Source: DASRAU01 sp036005805
GTDB lineage: Bacteria > Acidobacteriota > Polarisedimenticolia > Gp22-AA2
Assembly (NCBI GenBank): GCA_036005805.1
Contig: DASYQE010000066.1
Span: 19,146-83,145 of the forward strand
Length of the DNA: 64,000 nucleotides
Direction: 5' to 3'
The notes below the pieces were generated by a model. It did not search any database. It was given only the letters and a program-made list of their open reading frames with translations, and had not been told where the DNA came from. Within the stretch, counting starts at the first letter, position 1, and every line of letters starts with the position of its first letter. Of the stretch, positions 48,585-57,300 are shown piece after piece. Both the position numbers and the translations under genes were made by a program.

Positions 48585-49783
48585 GCACCGCCCCGCTCCG
48601 GCGACCCGAACCTTCCGACCTGATCACCGAGCTGCGCGCCCGCCTGGAGGAGTCCGAGGCGACCCTCGATGCCATTCGCCACGGCGGCGTGGATGCGCTC
48701 GTCGTCGCCGGACGGAGCGGTCCGCGGGTCTTCACCCTCGAGGGAGCCGAGCATTCGTACCGGGTGCTCATCGAATCGATGAACGAAGGGGCGCTGATGC
48801 TCAACGCCGGCGCCCTGATCCTCTATGCCAACCGGCGCTTCTCCACGATGGTCGGCCATCCGCTGTCGAGGGTGCTGGGCGGTTCCTTCCACCAGTTCCT
48901 TTCGGAGGCCGACCGCGCGACGCTGACACGACTCCTGCATCGTGTCGCCAGGCCCGTCTCGACGATCCAGGTCCTCCTGCATGCCGCGGACGAGGCGCGC
49001 GTCCCGGCGCAGGTCTCCATTCACCGGCTGGCCGGGCGCCGCTCGGGCGGCGCCGCCTTCAGCATGGTGGTGACCGACATGACCGAGGCGCGGCGCAACG
49101 AAAAAACGCTCCGCCGTCTGACCCACAGCCTGTTCCAGTCGCAGGAATCCGACCGCGGCCGTCTCGCGCTCGAGCTGCACGATCGTGCGGCCCAGGGTCT
49201 CGGCGCCCTCCTCATCCGGCTGCGCCTGGTGTCGCAGGCCCTCCCCGCCAGCGCGACCGCGCTGCGCGGCGAGCTGGCCGCGATCGGCGGACTTTTGGGC
49301 GGCACGGCCGACATCGTCGAGAGCATTTCGAAGAACCTGCGTCCCAGCGTCCTGGGAATCCTGGGCCTGGTCCCCGCGCTGCGCGCCGCGTCCGCCGGAT
49401 TCGCGAGACGGACCGGCATCGCCGCGACGCTTGTCTGCACCCGCGCCCCCACGGGACTGTCCGCCGAAGCCGAGCTGGTGCTCTACCGGATTCTCGAAGA
49501 GGCCCTGCGGAACGTGAAGCAGCACGCCGGGGCGAACAACGTGGTCGTGCGCCTCGGGCGCCAGGGCGGGGTGGTCGCGTTGTCGATCCGGGACGACGGC
49601 GTCGGCTTCAACTCGGAGCTCGACCCGCCGGCGGGGGACGGCGTCGGTCTCGTCGGCCTGCGCGAGCGGATCGCCTGCGTGGGCGGCACGCTGCGGATCA
49701 AGTCCCTCCGCGGCGCCGGGACCGAGGTAGCAGCCCGCATCCCGCTGGCGCCGGTCGCACCCCGCAGACCCCGAAGGCGCTGA
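48581..49783 (+). CDS. PAS-domain histidine kinase of the Kai operon
   Basis: 400 aa from a GTG that overlaps the KaiB 2 stop. An N-terminal coiled coil (LITELRARLEESEATLDAI) is followed by a PAS domain (about 60-185; LIESMNEGALMLNAG, ILYANRRFSTMVG), then HisKA_3 with phospho-acceptor His200 in LELHDRAAQG, and HATPase (RILEEALRNVKQHAGANNVV, SIRDDGVGF, GLVGLRERI). It lacks the KaiB-like sensor of SasA, the cyanobacterial output kinase, so the input may be through PAS. It is cytoplasmic. No response regulator is adjacent; the LuxR regulator at 40.7 kb is a possible partner. Confidence 0.9.
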   Translation: MSTAPLRRPEPSDLITELRARLEESEATLDAIRHGGVDALVVAGRSGPRVFTLEGAEHSYRVLIESMNEGALMLNAGALILYANRRFSTMVGHPLSRVLGGSFHQFLSEADRATLTRLLHRVARPVSTIQVLLHAADEARVPAQVSIHRLAGRRSGGAAFSMVVTDMTEARRNEKTLRRLTHSLFQSQESDRGRLALELHDRAAQGLGALLIRLRLVSQALPASATALRGELAAIGGLLGGTADIVESISKNLRPSVLGILGLVPALRAASAGFARRTGIAATLVCTRAPTGLSAEAELVLYRILEEALRNVKQHAGANNVVVRLGRQGGVVALSIRDDGVGFNSELDPPAGDGVGLVGLRERIACVGGTLRIKSLRGAGTEVAARIPLAPVAPRRPRRR

Positions 49784-51889
49784 TCAGGGCGTGCGCCGCG
49801 CCGGGACCGGCGGCGCGGGTCCACAGGCGGACTGCCGCAGCCACGGGGCCACGTCGGCCGCGACGAGGGGCGGGCAGAGATGGAAGCCTTGCGCCGAGTC
49901 GCAGCCGAGACCGCGCAGGCGATCCAGGGTCTGCTGATCCTCGACCCGCTTGGCGGCCATCCTGAGCCCCATCATGTGACCCAGGTCGACGATGGGACGG
50001 ATGGTGCTGTCGTCACCCCGGGCCAGTTGCGCGGCGAGGGCCCCGTCGATCTTGACCTCGCGGACCGGCAGACCTGCGAGATGCTGAAGCGACGCGGCGC
50101 CGGCGCCGAAGTCGTCGATGGTGAGTCCGATCCCCATGGCGCCGAGCCGCGTCGCCGTCTCGACCGCCGGGGCCGCCAGGACGCTGCTCTCCGGGAGATC
50201 CGCTTGCAACCGGCCGGGATCGAACCTCCAGACCTTCAGGAGATCCCGGGTCATGGCCGGCAGATCTGAATCCAGCAGGCTTCCCGCCGAAAGATTCACC
50301 GCGACATCGATCTCCAGACCGGCTTTCATCCAGGCCCGCGCCTGCTGCAGGGCGGAATTGAGCACCCACCGCGTCAGGGGCATGGTGAGACCGGCCTCTT
50401 CCGCGACGGGGATGAAGCTCCCCGGAGGCAGCAGGCCTCGTTCCGGATGCTGCCACCGGACCAGCGCCTCGACGCCGATCGCCCTGCCGATCTGGAGATC
50501 GATCGTCGGCTGGAAATGCAGCACCAGCTCGTCGTGTTCGATGGCGTGCGCCAGCTCGCCGCGCTGGACGCGCTGCTCCGGGATCACGCTGTCCTGCCGC
50601 GGAACGTAGAACGCGTAGCCGCTCCGGGCGCGCTTGGCCACGTACATCGCCTCATCGGCGCGGCGCATCAGGCTCGACGCGTCCCGTCCGTGCTCGGGAA
50701 AAAGAGCAATGCCGATGCTGGCGCTGACGCGGAGGACTCGATCGTCGATCGTGAAGGGCTGCTCCAGCACCCGGAGGACCTTCTGCGCGGTCCTCGCTCC
50801 ATCCTCGCCGCCCATGCCGAGGCCCGGGAGAATGGCGAACTCGTCGCCGCCGAGGCGGGCCACCGTATCGGAGCTCCTGAGCAACCCCTCCAGGCGCTGG
50901 GAGATCTGCTGCAGGAGACAGTCCCCCATGTGGTGCCCGTGGGAGTCGTTCACCTCCTTGAAGCCGTCCACGTCCATGATGAGCAGGGCGGCCGTTTTTC
51001 CCTTCCGGCTCCCCGTCAGGATGGCCTGGCGCAGCCGATCGTTGAAGAGAGTTCGATTCGGGAGCCGCGTCAGAGCATCGTGCAGGGTCCTGTACTCGAG
51101 CGCCTCGGTCTGGGCCTTCCGCTCGGAGATGTCCCGCAGGACGGCGACGAGATACGGCGCGCCGTCAAGCAGCATCCGGGAGGCGCGGATCTCGAGGGGG
51201 AAGGTGGAGCCGTCCTTGCGCCGACCCCACAACTCGCGCGGCCCCGCGGAGGACACGGCTTCCCGGCCCGACCTCTCCCAGCCGGCCGCGAGGTAGTCCG
51301 CGAACTCGTCCTGGCAGGGCCCGGCGATGATCCGGCCGGCCTCGCGGCCGAGGACCTCATGGGGCTCGTAGCCGAACAGGCTCCGGGCCGCCTGGTTGAA
51401 CGACACGAGGCTGCCGTTGCCGTCGATCGCGACGACCCCGTCGAAGAAATCGTCCAGGACCGCATGGGCCTCGCCGCCGTTTCTCGGCGTACCTGATGCG
51501 CCGCGCTCCCGCACTTCATCGACCTCGAGCACGCAGGCGAAGGAGCGATCTTCGAGGCCGGTCGTGACGGAGGCGCTGAATCGCCCCGGAAACTGACGGC
51601 CATCGGCGTGGAGGAAGTGCTGTTCCGACTGGAATTCGTCGATTTCGCCGGCCAGGAGCCGGCGGGAGTTCGACTCCAGGAGCGGCTGGTCGTGCGGATC
51701 GATGACCGCTCCCAGGGTTCTGCTCAGGAGCTGCTTTCGCGTATAGCCCAAGAGCGTGCAGAGCCTCGGGTTAACCTGGAGGAAACGTCCCTCGGAGCTG
51801 ATCAGCGCCAGACCGATGGGAGCGTCGTCGTACGGTCGTCCACCTCCCCGGCGCCTCGAACGGGACTTCAGCCGAGTCTGCTGCTTCAC
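49784..51889 (-). CDS. PAS-GGDEF-EAL cyclic-di-GMP protein
   Basis: 701 aa from a GTG with GGAGGTGG ahead and a TTGTGG/TATAAC promoter. Two PAS domains (about 20-130 and 150-260) precede GGDEF (RLGGDEF near 347-351, intact) and EAL (GVEALVRW near 473). The EAL motifs deviate: ELTES is ADLPES, DDFGTGYSSL is DDFGAGAASL, and AEGVE is AKRVE. Phosphodiesterase activity is therefore doubtful, while cyclase activity is likely. The gene converges with the kai kinase so closely that the two TGA codons form the palindrome TGATCA. Confidence 0.9.
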   Translation of the reverse strand: MKQQTRLKSRSRRRGGGRPYDDAPIGLALISSEGRFLQVNPRLCTLLGYTRKQLLSRTLGAVIDPHDQPLLESNSRRLLAGEIDEFQSEQHFLHADGRQFPGRFSASVTTGLEDRSFACVLEVDEVRERGASGTPRNGGEAHAVLDDFFDGVVAIDGNGSLVSFNQAARSLFGYEPHEVLGREAGRIIAGPCQDEFADYLAAGWERSGREAVSSAGPRELWGRRKDGSTFPLEIRASRMLLDGAPYLVAVLRDISERKAQTEALEYRTLHDALTRLPNRTLFNDRLRQAILTGSRKGKTAALLIMDVDGFKEVNDSHGHHMGDCLLQQISQRLEGLLRSSDTVARLGGDEFAILPGLGMGGEDGARTAQKVLRVLEQPFTIDDRVLRVSASIGIALFPEHGRDASSLMRRADEAMYVAKRARSGYAFYVPRQDSVIPEQRVQRGELAHAIEHDELVLHFQPTIDLQIGRAIGVEALVRWQHPERGLLPPGSFIPVAEEAGLTMPLTRWVLNSALQQARAWMKAGLEIDVAVNLSAGSLLDSDLPAMTRDLLKVWRFDPGRLQADLPESSVLAAPAVETATRLGAMGIGLTIDDFGAGAASLQHLAGLPVREVKIDGALAAQLARGDDSTIRPIVDLGHMMGLRMAAKRVEDQQTLDRLRGLGCDSAQGFHLCPPLVAADVAPWLRQSACGPAPPVPARRTP

Positions 51890-51911
51890 CCCACCTCCGC
51901 TGTCAGGATGC

Positions 51912-51940
51912 GTTATAGCCCCGCCGCGAGGCTCCCACAA
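51912..51940 (-). promoter_or_regulatory. Sigma-70-type promoter of the GGDEF-EAL gene
   Basis: On the minus strand, TTGTGG (51940-51935), a 17-base spacer and TATAAC (51917-51912) form a near-consensus promoter. The inferred start is about 51905, giving a leader of about 16 bases. Confidence 0.65.
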
Positions 51941-52043
51941 TTCGGCAGAACCATGAATCGTCGGTCCGGACCGTCCTGACAGTCGGCTGTCCCTGTCGAC
52001 GGGTGATAGGATTTTCCCCACACTTGAAAATAAGGAGACCCGG

Positions 52044-52595
52044 ATGGCTGACAAGCCGTTCCTGACCGACATCAAGACCCTGAGGCAGCGGGCGCGCCAG
52101 CACATCGAGACGGGCGCCGTGACGCCGGGGTACAAGGCCGACCGCGAGACCGTCGTCCGCCTCCTGAACGAGGCGCTGGCCACGGAGATCGTCTGCGTCC
52201 TGCGATACCGCCGCCACCATTTCATGGCGAACGGCATCAACGCCCAGAGCGTCGCGCAGGAATTCCTCGCGCACGCCAACGAGGAGCAGGCGCACGCCGA
52301 TCAGATCGCGCAGCGCATCGTGCAGCTCGGAGGTGAGCCGAACTTCTCTCCGGAGGGGCTCCTGACACGCAGCCACGCGGAGTACGTCGAAGGCGATTCC
52401 CTCCTCGACATGATCAAGGAGGACCTGATCGCCGAACGGATCGCCATCGACAGCTATCGCGAGATGGTCGCCTGGCTCGGGCACGACGACCCCACCACGG
52501 TGCGGATGCTCGAGGGAATCCTCGCCATGGAAGAAGAGCACGCGGAGGACCTCGTCAGCCTGATCGAAGAGCTGGGGAAAGCGGCGCCCCGCTGA
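52044..52595 (+). CDS. Bacterioferritin/ferritin-like di-iron protein
   Basis: 183 aa, AATAAGGAGACCCGG before the ATG. The four-helix bundle has paired di-iron motifs: ATEIVCVLRYRRHHFMA, FLAHANEEQAHADQIAQRIV, DLIAERIAIDSYREMV and AMEEEHAEDLVSLIEEL, giving Glu and E-x-x-H ligands in each half. This type stores iron or protects against peroxide (Dps/bacterioferritin superfamily). No haem-binding Met is obvious in the usual place. It ends in a strong shared terminator with the BON-domain gene. Together with the superoxide dismutase it suggests an oxidative-stress context. Confidence 0.9.
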   Translation: MADKPFLTDIKTLRQRARQHIETGAVTPGYKADRETVVRLLNEALATEIVCVLRYRRHHFMANGINAQSVAQEFLAHANEEQAHADQIAQRIVQLGGEPNFSPEGLLTRSHAEYVEGDSLLDMIKEDLIAERIAIDSYREMVAWLGHDDPTTVRMLEGILAMEEEHAEDLVSLIEELGKAAPR

Positions 52596-52611
52596 ACGGC
52601 CCGGGGATTCG

Positions 52612-52650
52612 GCGAGCGGCGGGCGATGTGAACGCCCGCCGCCGCCTCGC
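52612..52650. terminator. Bipartite hairpin between convergent genes
   Basis: A 10-bp stem (52616-52625 with 52633-52642, 7-base loop) continues past a 4-base bulge with GCGA/TCGC pairs (52612-52615 with 52647-52650) and is followed by TTC. It lies between the convergent ferritin-like and BON-domain genes and could end both transcripts. Confidence 0.65.
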
Positions 52651-52665
52651 TTCACCGCGCCGGGG

Positions 52666-53727
52666 CTACCGGGTCGCCTGCTGGGTCTCCACGGTCATGT
52701 CGTTGCGGACCGAACGGACCCCCTGGACGGAACGGGCCGAGTAGACGGCCGACAGGCTGCGCTCCCACGAGGGGACCTTGCCGGTCAGACGCACGACGCC
52801 GTTGCTGACCTCGACGCCGATGCTGGCGTTCTCCTGATCGCCACGGTCTTTCAGGGCCTTCTTGACGTCCTCCTGAACTTCCTCATCGCGGGCCTGGACC
52901 GAGTTCTGCTGCTTTGCAGTCACGATCTCCAGCTTGTTCTCCACCATCTTGACGCCCGACACGCTCTGGACGACTTCCTGGGCCGCCGACTTCGATTCCG
53001 GGGTGGGAACCATGCCGAAGAGCGTCACGGTCCCGTCCACCGTGTCGACGTTGATCTCGGTCGCGGGGGTGCGGGAATCCGCAGCCAGTTTCATCTTGGC
53101 GGCGGAGGTGATCCAGAGGTCGTTCATGACGCCGCCCACGCTCTGCTTCGCGGGGTCCGGCTTCGCATTCTCATCCAGCCTGAAATCCCCATCGGCGACT
53201 TCGTCGCGGACTTCGATCTCGGACACGATGCGCACGACTCCGGGCTTGCCGGAGGTGAGGTGCAGGGCACGCACGTTGTCGTTCCAGGAGGCGGCCTTGC
53301 CGTTGAGCAGGACGACCCCCTTGTTGACGGACTTGACGGAGATGCTGCTGTTGTCGAGCGCCGGGTCGGACTTCAGCGCCGCGGCGACGTCGGACTTGAT
53401 GGCATCGTCGGAGCGCTGCACGTGAGCCTCCTTCGCAGGAGGCACGATCTGCAGGTAGTTCTTGACGTCGACCACGCCTTCGACCTTGCGCACCTCGGCG
53501 GTCGCCTTCGCCTTCTCCTGCTCGTTGCGCACCTTGCCGAAGAGCGACACGCGTCCGTTGATGGTGTCGACGTTGATGGCGGACCCCTGGACATCATCGG
53601 CGAGATAGAGGGCGGTCTTCGCCTTCATCGTGATCCAGGAATCCGGCCGGGTCGCCGCGTGGGCGGCCATCGGCAGGGAAAGAGCGAGTGCCGCGAGCAG
53701 GACGTAGCTGAGGGGTGGACGTTTCAT
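52666..53727 (-). CDS. Periplasmic four-BON-domain protein
   Basis: 353 aa from the ATG behind AAGGAGATCC. A signal peptide (about 1-24) ends AHA-A. Four BON domains follow, at about 28-95, 105-175, 200-270 and 280-350. Each has the pattern of a helix, then INVDTINGRVSLFGKV- or VSNGVVRLTGKV-type strand-turn-strand. BON domains bind phospholipid membranes and are found in OsmY and in the secretin family. Four in tandem is more than OsmY (two). It is probably an osmotic/envelope stress protein. The upstream neighbour is the YtxH gene, 41 bases away. Confidence 0.88.
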   Translation of the reverse strand: MKRPPLSYVLLAALALSLPMAAHAATRPDSWITMKAKTALYLADDVQGSAINVDTINGRVSLFGKVRNEQEKAKATAEVRKVEGVVDVKNYLQIVPPAKEAHVQRSDDAIKSDVAAALKSDPALDNSSISVKSVNKGVVLLNGKAASWNDNVRALHLTSGKPGVVRIVSEIEVRDEVADGDFRLDENAKPDPAKQSVGGVMNDLWITSAAKMKLAADSRTPATEINVDTVDGTVTLFGMVPTPESKSAAQEVVQSVSGVKMVENKLEIVTAKQQNSVQARDEEVQEDVKKALKDRGDQENASIGVEVSNGVVRLTGKVPSWERSLSAVYSARSVQGVRSVRNDMTVETQQATR

Positions 53728-53768
53728 TCTGAGGATCTCCTTGAGATCAATCGTTGACGTGAGGTCGT

Positions 53769-54044
53769 TCACACCTTGTCCGCACGGCGCGTGACCTCGT
53801 CGCGCGCCTCTTCGTAAGCCGCCACCCCGGTCTTCAGGGTCCGGTCGCCCGCCGCTCGAATCGCCGCGGGGGCGCGTTCCACCTTCCGCTTCAGGCCGAG
53901 CGCGGCGCTCTTGAGCTGCGCGCGCGTCTCCCGCCCGGAGCGTGGCGCCATCAGGAGAGCGGCCACGGCACCTGCCGTGGTGCCCAGCACGAAGACACCC
54001 AGAAACGACCCGAAACCGCGTGGCGCGGCACTTTTGTTGAGCAT
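53769..54044 (-). CDS. YtxH-like membrane protein
   Basis: 91 aa, AAAGGAGGATTCC before the ATG. A single helix (FGSFLGVFVLGTTAGAVAAL) is followed by the YtxH signature LMAPRSGRETRAQLKSAALG and an amphipathic helical tail. These proteins accumulate in general stress responses, and their mechanism is unknown. It lies 41 bases from the BON-domain gene on the same strand, as in many stress clusters with PRC-barrel proteins. Confidence 0.85.
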   Translation of the reverse strand: MLNKSAAPRGFGSFLGVFVLGTTAGAVAALLMAPRSGRETRAQLKSAALGLKRKVERAPAAIRAAGDRTLKTGVAAYEEARDEVTRRADKV

Positions 54045-54255
54045 GGAATCCTCCTTTGTTGACTCTCTGCGTGAAAAGACGACCGCCGGGCCTCATCGTC
54101 GGAAACAGCCTTCCTGGCGCGGTGCTCCCGGGAGAACCCACAGCCTACCCGTCCCGGGTGGATTTGTAAGTCGGCCCCGTGCTGAATTGATGGTCAGGAA
54201 TAGCCCCATGGATGGATCGCTCCGGATCCGGTATGCATGAGGCTGCGGAAGCAGC

Positions 54256-55803
54256 GTGAAGAACACCTGGAAGGCCTGGTCGTGGTGGCAGCGGGTGCTC
54301 GCGGTCGTCGCGGGTTCGCTCGCGCTGGCCTTCGGCCTGCTCGTCCTCTACGGATTGACGGCGAACCTGCTGATCCGGACGCGACTGCTGCGGGCCCTCA
54401 TCAACCATGGCCCGGACACCCTCTCCGTGGAGTACGGCTCGGCGTACTCGCTGCTGCCGGGACGAGTGCGGGTCTCCGACCTGCGCATCCGTGACCGCGG
54501 CGTCGCGACCGAATGGGTGATTTCACTCGACCGTGGCCGCGGCACCATCAGCCTCGTCGATCTCCTCCGCAAGCGGTTCCACACCAGCCGTATCCGGGGA
54601 AGCGGCCTGTCGGTCCGCGTCCGGAGCCGGCTGATGCCCGAGCAGGCGACGCCAAACCTTCTCCCCTTCCTCCCCCCGATCGCCGGGTTTCCCGCTCCGA
54701 AGCTGCGCGACCCCGGCGAAGAGGCGCCGCTGCCCACCGGACACGAATGGATCGTCCGGCTCGACGATGTCGCCGTCGATGCGGTCGGCGAGATCTGGGT
54801 GAACGAATACCACTACACCGGGGACGCCACCTTGACGGGCGGCATGCTGCTCCATCCCAGGCTCCGGTTCGAGGTCTTCCCGACCGCGCTCGCGGTCACA
54901 AGCGGCACGCTGCGCCTGCGCGAGGAGCCGCTCGCCGCCACGCTGCAGGCGCATCTCGCGGGCGTGATCCATCCGTATGACCTGCGCCACGCGCCCGGCG
55001 ATGCCGCCCTTCTGGCCATGACCGGGGGGGGACGAGGCACGGGAACGATCGAAAGCGTCCACTTCCTCAACGGCCTGCTGCACACTCCGCCGTCACTCAG
55101 CCTGGAAGGCGGGACCGGCACGCTCGCAGCCGAACTGTCGCTCGACCACGGCTCCGGGACGGGGGGTCTGGATTTTTCGGTGCAGGGGGCGAAAGCCTTG
55201 ATGCCCGACGCGGTCATGACGGGTGAGGCTGAAGGCCGGCTCGGTCTGGCGCGGCTCGATCTGCAGAACGGCCTGGCGGATTTCGCCGGGAGCCATCTCG
55301 AGGTGCGCAAGGTCCTCGTGAAGCGGGGGGACGAAACGCCCTGGCCCTGGTGGGGAACCCTCACGATCCCCGCGGGGGATCTGCGCACCGGGCCGCCACG
55401 CGTTCTCTACGCGCACGCCGACCTGCGCGCGCGAAACGCGCAGCCCCTCTACCACCTGCTGAACGCGAAGCTTCCGCCCTGGGCGGAGTCGCTGCTGAAA
55501 ATGAAGGGGGTGACCGCGACCGCCGATGTGGCGCTGTCACGATCTTTCGTGGACGTGAAATCGCTCGAAGCGCAGGGGGGATCGTTCCACATCCTGGGGC
55601 GGTATCACGCCGCCCAGGGGAAGAAGGACGGAGCGTTCCTGATCGATTCCGGTCCCCTGGCGATCGGCGTCGGGATCGGCGCAGGCAAGTCCGAAATCGT
55701 GCTCGCCGGGCCGCGGACCTGGTTCCGCGAGCAGTCGGCCCGCCAGGTCGCAGCGTCGCATGCGGGGGGCCCGGACCTGGAAGCCCGGGCCCTCAGGCAA
55801 TGA
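54256..55803 (+). CDS. AsmA/TamB-like membrane-anchored protein
   Basis: 515 aa from GTG. One N-terminal helix (VLAVVAGSLALAFGLLVLYG) anchors a long beta-rich chain with AsmA-style strands, such as SLLPGRVRVSDLRIRDRG, GTIESVHFLNGLLHTPP and LDLQNGLADFAGSHLEV. The AsmA-superfamily bridges phospholipid transport between the membranes, although membership here rests on general pattern only. The C-terminus is soluble with no outer-membrane anchor. It is followed 64 bases later by a lipoprotein gene. Confidence 0.7.
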   Translation: MKNTWKAWSWWQRVLAVVAGSLALAFGLLVLYGLTANLLIRTRLLRALINHGPDTLSVEYGSAYSLLPGRVRVSDLRIRDRGVATEWVISLDRGRGTISLVDLLRKRFHTSRIRGSGLSVRVRSRLMPEQATPNLLPFLPPIAGFPAPKLRDPGEEAPLPTGHEWIVRLDDVAVDAVGEIWVNEYHYTGDATLTGGMLLHPRLRFEVFPTALAVTSGTLRLREEPLAATLQAHLAGVIHPYDLRHAPGDAALLAMTGGGRGTGTIESVHFLNGLLHTPPSLSLEGGTGTLAAELSLDHGSGTGGLDFSVQGAKALMPDAVMTGEAEGRLGLARLDLQNGLADFAGSHLEVRKVLVKRGDETPWPWWGTLTIPAGDLRTGPPRVLYAHADLRARNAQPLYHLLNAKLPPWAESLLKMKGVTATADVALSRSFVDVKSLEAQGGSFHILGRYHAAQGKKDGAFLIDSGPLAIGVGIGAGKSEIVLAGPRTWFREQSARQVAASHAGGPDLEARALRQ

Positions 55804-55867
55804 TCCCGGCTATCTCAGGAACCCCCTGACGACCTGCCGCATCGCCGATGTGTTCAACTGCCGGTCG

Positions 55868-56377
55868 ATGCGCCTGGCTCGCGTTTCGCTCCTTCTGTTA
55901 CTGGCACTCTTCGTCGCGACATGCTCCCACCGGGAGCCGGTCACCTCGGATTCGGGGCCCGCGAACGTTGCGACACCGGCGGGCATCCAGCCGCCCGCCG
56001 CGACGCCGGCCGCGCCGGCCGCGCCCATCCCGGCCGAGCCCGTCCCGCCCGTTGTGAAAGCACCCGCACCGGCCCGGCCGCTGGACTTGAACACGCTGGA
56101 GACGCAGCTCAAGGAGACCAAGGCGATCGGCCTCTTCACCAAGATCACCCTCAAGAACCAGGTCGACGATCTGCTGGGCCAGTTCCGCAAGTACTACCAG
56201 GGGAAGGCGCAGCTCACCCTGAAGGACCTGCGGCGGTCCTACGACCTCCTGATGATGAAGGTGCTCACGCTCCTCCAGGATGAAGACCAGCGGCTGGCGT
56301 CCGCCATCGTCTCCTCGCGCGAGGCGATCTGGCGCCTGCTCGCCGACGAGAAGACCTTCGCGACCCTTCAGGCCTGA
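55868..56377 (+). CDS. Small Pro/Ala-rich exported protein
   Basis: 169 aa; the start is the ATG that gives a signal sequence (MRLARVSLLLLLALFVATC). A Cys at residue 19 is a possible lipidation site (VATC is an imperfect lipobox). Residues about 25-70 are a flexible Pro/Ala linker. Residues 72-168 form helices (LETQLKETKAIGLFTKITLK, YDLLMMKVLTLLQDEDQRLA, SSREAIWRLLADEKTF). No known family is recognised. It precedes a small secreted protein gene by 14 bases. Confidence 0.7.
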   Translation: MRLARVSLLLLLALFVATCSHREPVTSDSGPANVATPAGIQPPAATPAAPAAPIPAEPVPPVVKAPAPARPLDLNTLETQLKETKAIGLFTKITLKNQVDDLLGQFRKYYQGKAQLTLKDLRRSYDLLMMKVLTLLQDEDQRLASAIVSSREAIWRLLADEKTFATLQA

Positions 56378-56391
56378 TCGGGAGAGCCACG

Positions 56392-56649
56392 ATGAACAGA
56401 GTCGCACTGGGATTAGCCCATGCGTTCGTGGTCGCGGCGCTCTTCGCCACGCCCTCGTCCGCCGCCGACGACGAAGCGCTCAAGAAGGACTTGACGGCGG
56501 TGATCGCACTCCAAGGATTGCCGTGCGGCAAGGTCGTCGCCGTCAAGGTGCTGGCCGAGAGCGACTACAACGCCTCGTGCGAGGACGGGAACAGGTATCA
56601 CGTTCACCTGAGTCCCGAGGGGCGGGTGGTGGTCGAAAAGCAGAAGTAG
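56392..56649 (+). CDS. Small secreted protein with two cysteines
   Basis: 85 aa with GGGAGAGCCACG before the ATG. A signal peptide (about 1-24, ending SSA-A) leaves about 60 residues. The mature region has LTAVIALQGLPCGKVVAVKV and YNASCEDGNRYHVHLSPEG, with two Cys that could pair. The pattern of PepSY-like small domains is weakly suggested. It ends just before an intrinsic terminator. Confidence 0.75.
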   Translation: MNRVALGLAHAFVVAALFATPSSAADDEALKKDLTAVIALQGLPCGKVVAVKVLAESDYNASCEDGNRYHVHLSPEGRVVVEKQK

Positions 56650-56662
56650 CCGTCCACGCGTC

Positions 56663-56695
56663 ATCCCGCGATCGAGCCCGAAACGCGGGATTTTC
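56663..56695 (+). terminator. Rho-independent terminator
   Basis: An 8-bp stem (56663-56670 with 56684-56691) encloses a 13-base loop and runs into TTTC. It follows the small secreted protein gene by 14 bases and separates it from the outer-membrane barrel gene. Confidence 0.65.
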
Positions 56696-56744
56696 ACTGT
56701 CACGTCGCGAGCCCGGAAGGGCCCGCCATTTCGAGGAGGATTTC

Positions 56745-57284
56745 ATGCTGCGCAGGATCCTGATGGCCGTCGGATTGCTTTGGCTCGGTTCCACCGCGGT
56801 GCTGGCCGGACCGTTCTACATCGGCGCCAGCGCCGCCAAGACCAACCTCCAGCAGGACGACCTGAACGGGTCGTTCGACGCCAGCGACACGACGTTCAAG
56901 GCGTTCGCCGGGTTCCGCTTCCTGAAGTTCCTCGGTGTCGAAGGAGGCTATGTCGATTTCGGCTCGCTGGAGGACACCAACGCCGGGACCAGCACCACCG
57001 TCGAGGGGAATGCCTACGACATCTTCGCGGTCGGGGTGCTGCCGATCGGCAAGCACTTCGAGCTGTTCGCCAAAGCCGGCGTGTTCCAGTGGGACCGGGA
57101 CGCCGACTCGGATGGGCTTCTGAGCGGGAACGACAGCGACAGCGGCACCGACCCGGTCTGGGGCGGGGGGCTGGCGTTCGTCTTCGGCAAGCACATCGGT
57201 CTTAGGCTCGAATTCGAGCGGTACGAGATGAGCGACGTCGACAGCCTGGACCAGGAGAGCGCCGGGCTCGAACTCCGCTTCTGA
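56745..57284 (+). CDS. Eight-stranded outer-membrane beta-barrel protein
   Basis: 179 aa, GAGGAGGATTTC before the ATG. A signal peptide (about 1-22) precedes strands with alternating hydrophobic/polar residues, including TTFKAFAGFRFLKFLGVEGG, YDIFAVGVLPIGKHFELFAK and LAFVFGKHIGLRLEFERYEM. The C-terminal LELRF ends with the Phe used for outer-membrane assembly. An acidic DRDADSDGLLSGNDSDSG loop may bind calcium. It is related to OmpA/OmpX-like eight-stranded barrels and is complete. Confidence 0.88.
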   Translation: MLRRILMAVGLLWLGSTAVLAGPFYIGASAAKTNLQQDDLNGSFDASDTTFKAFAGFRFLKFLGVEGGYVDFGSLEDTNAGTSTTVEGNAYDIFAVGVLPIGKHFELFAKAGVFQWDRDADSDGLLSGNDSDSGTDPVWGGGLAFVFGKHIGLRLEFERYEMSDVDSLDQESAGLELRF

Positions 57285-57300
57285 CGCCCACCCACCCTCG

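Noticed and set aside
52666..54141. Single fused reading frame joining the BON protein with an upstream N-terminus
   Set aside because: The first 138 residues are antisense-type sequence crossing the YtxH gene; the real BON start has a signal peptide and ribosome site at 53727.
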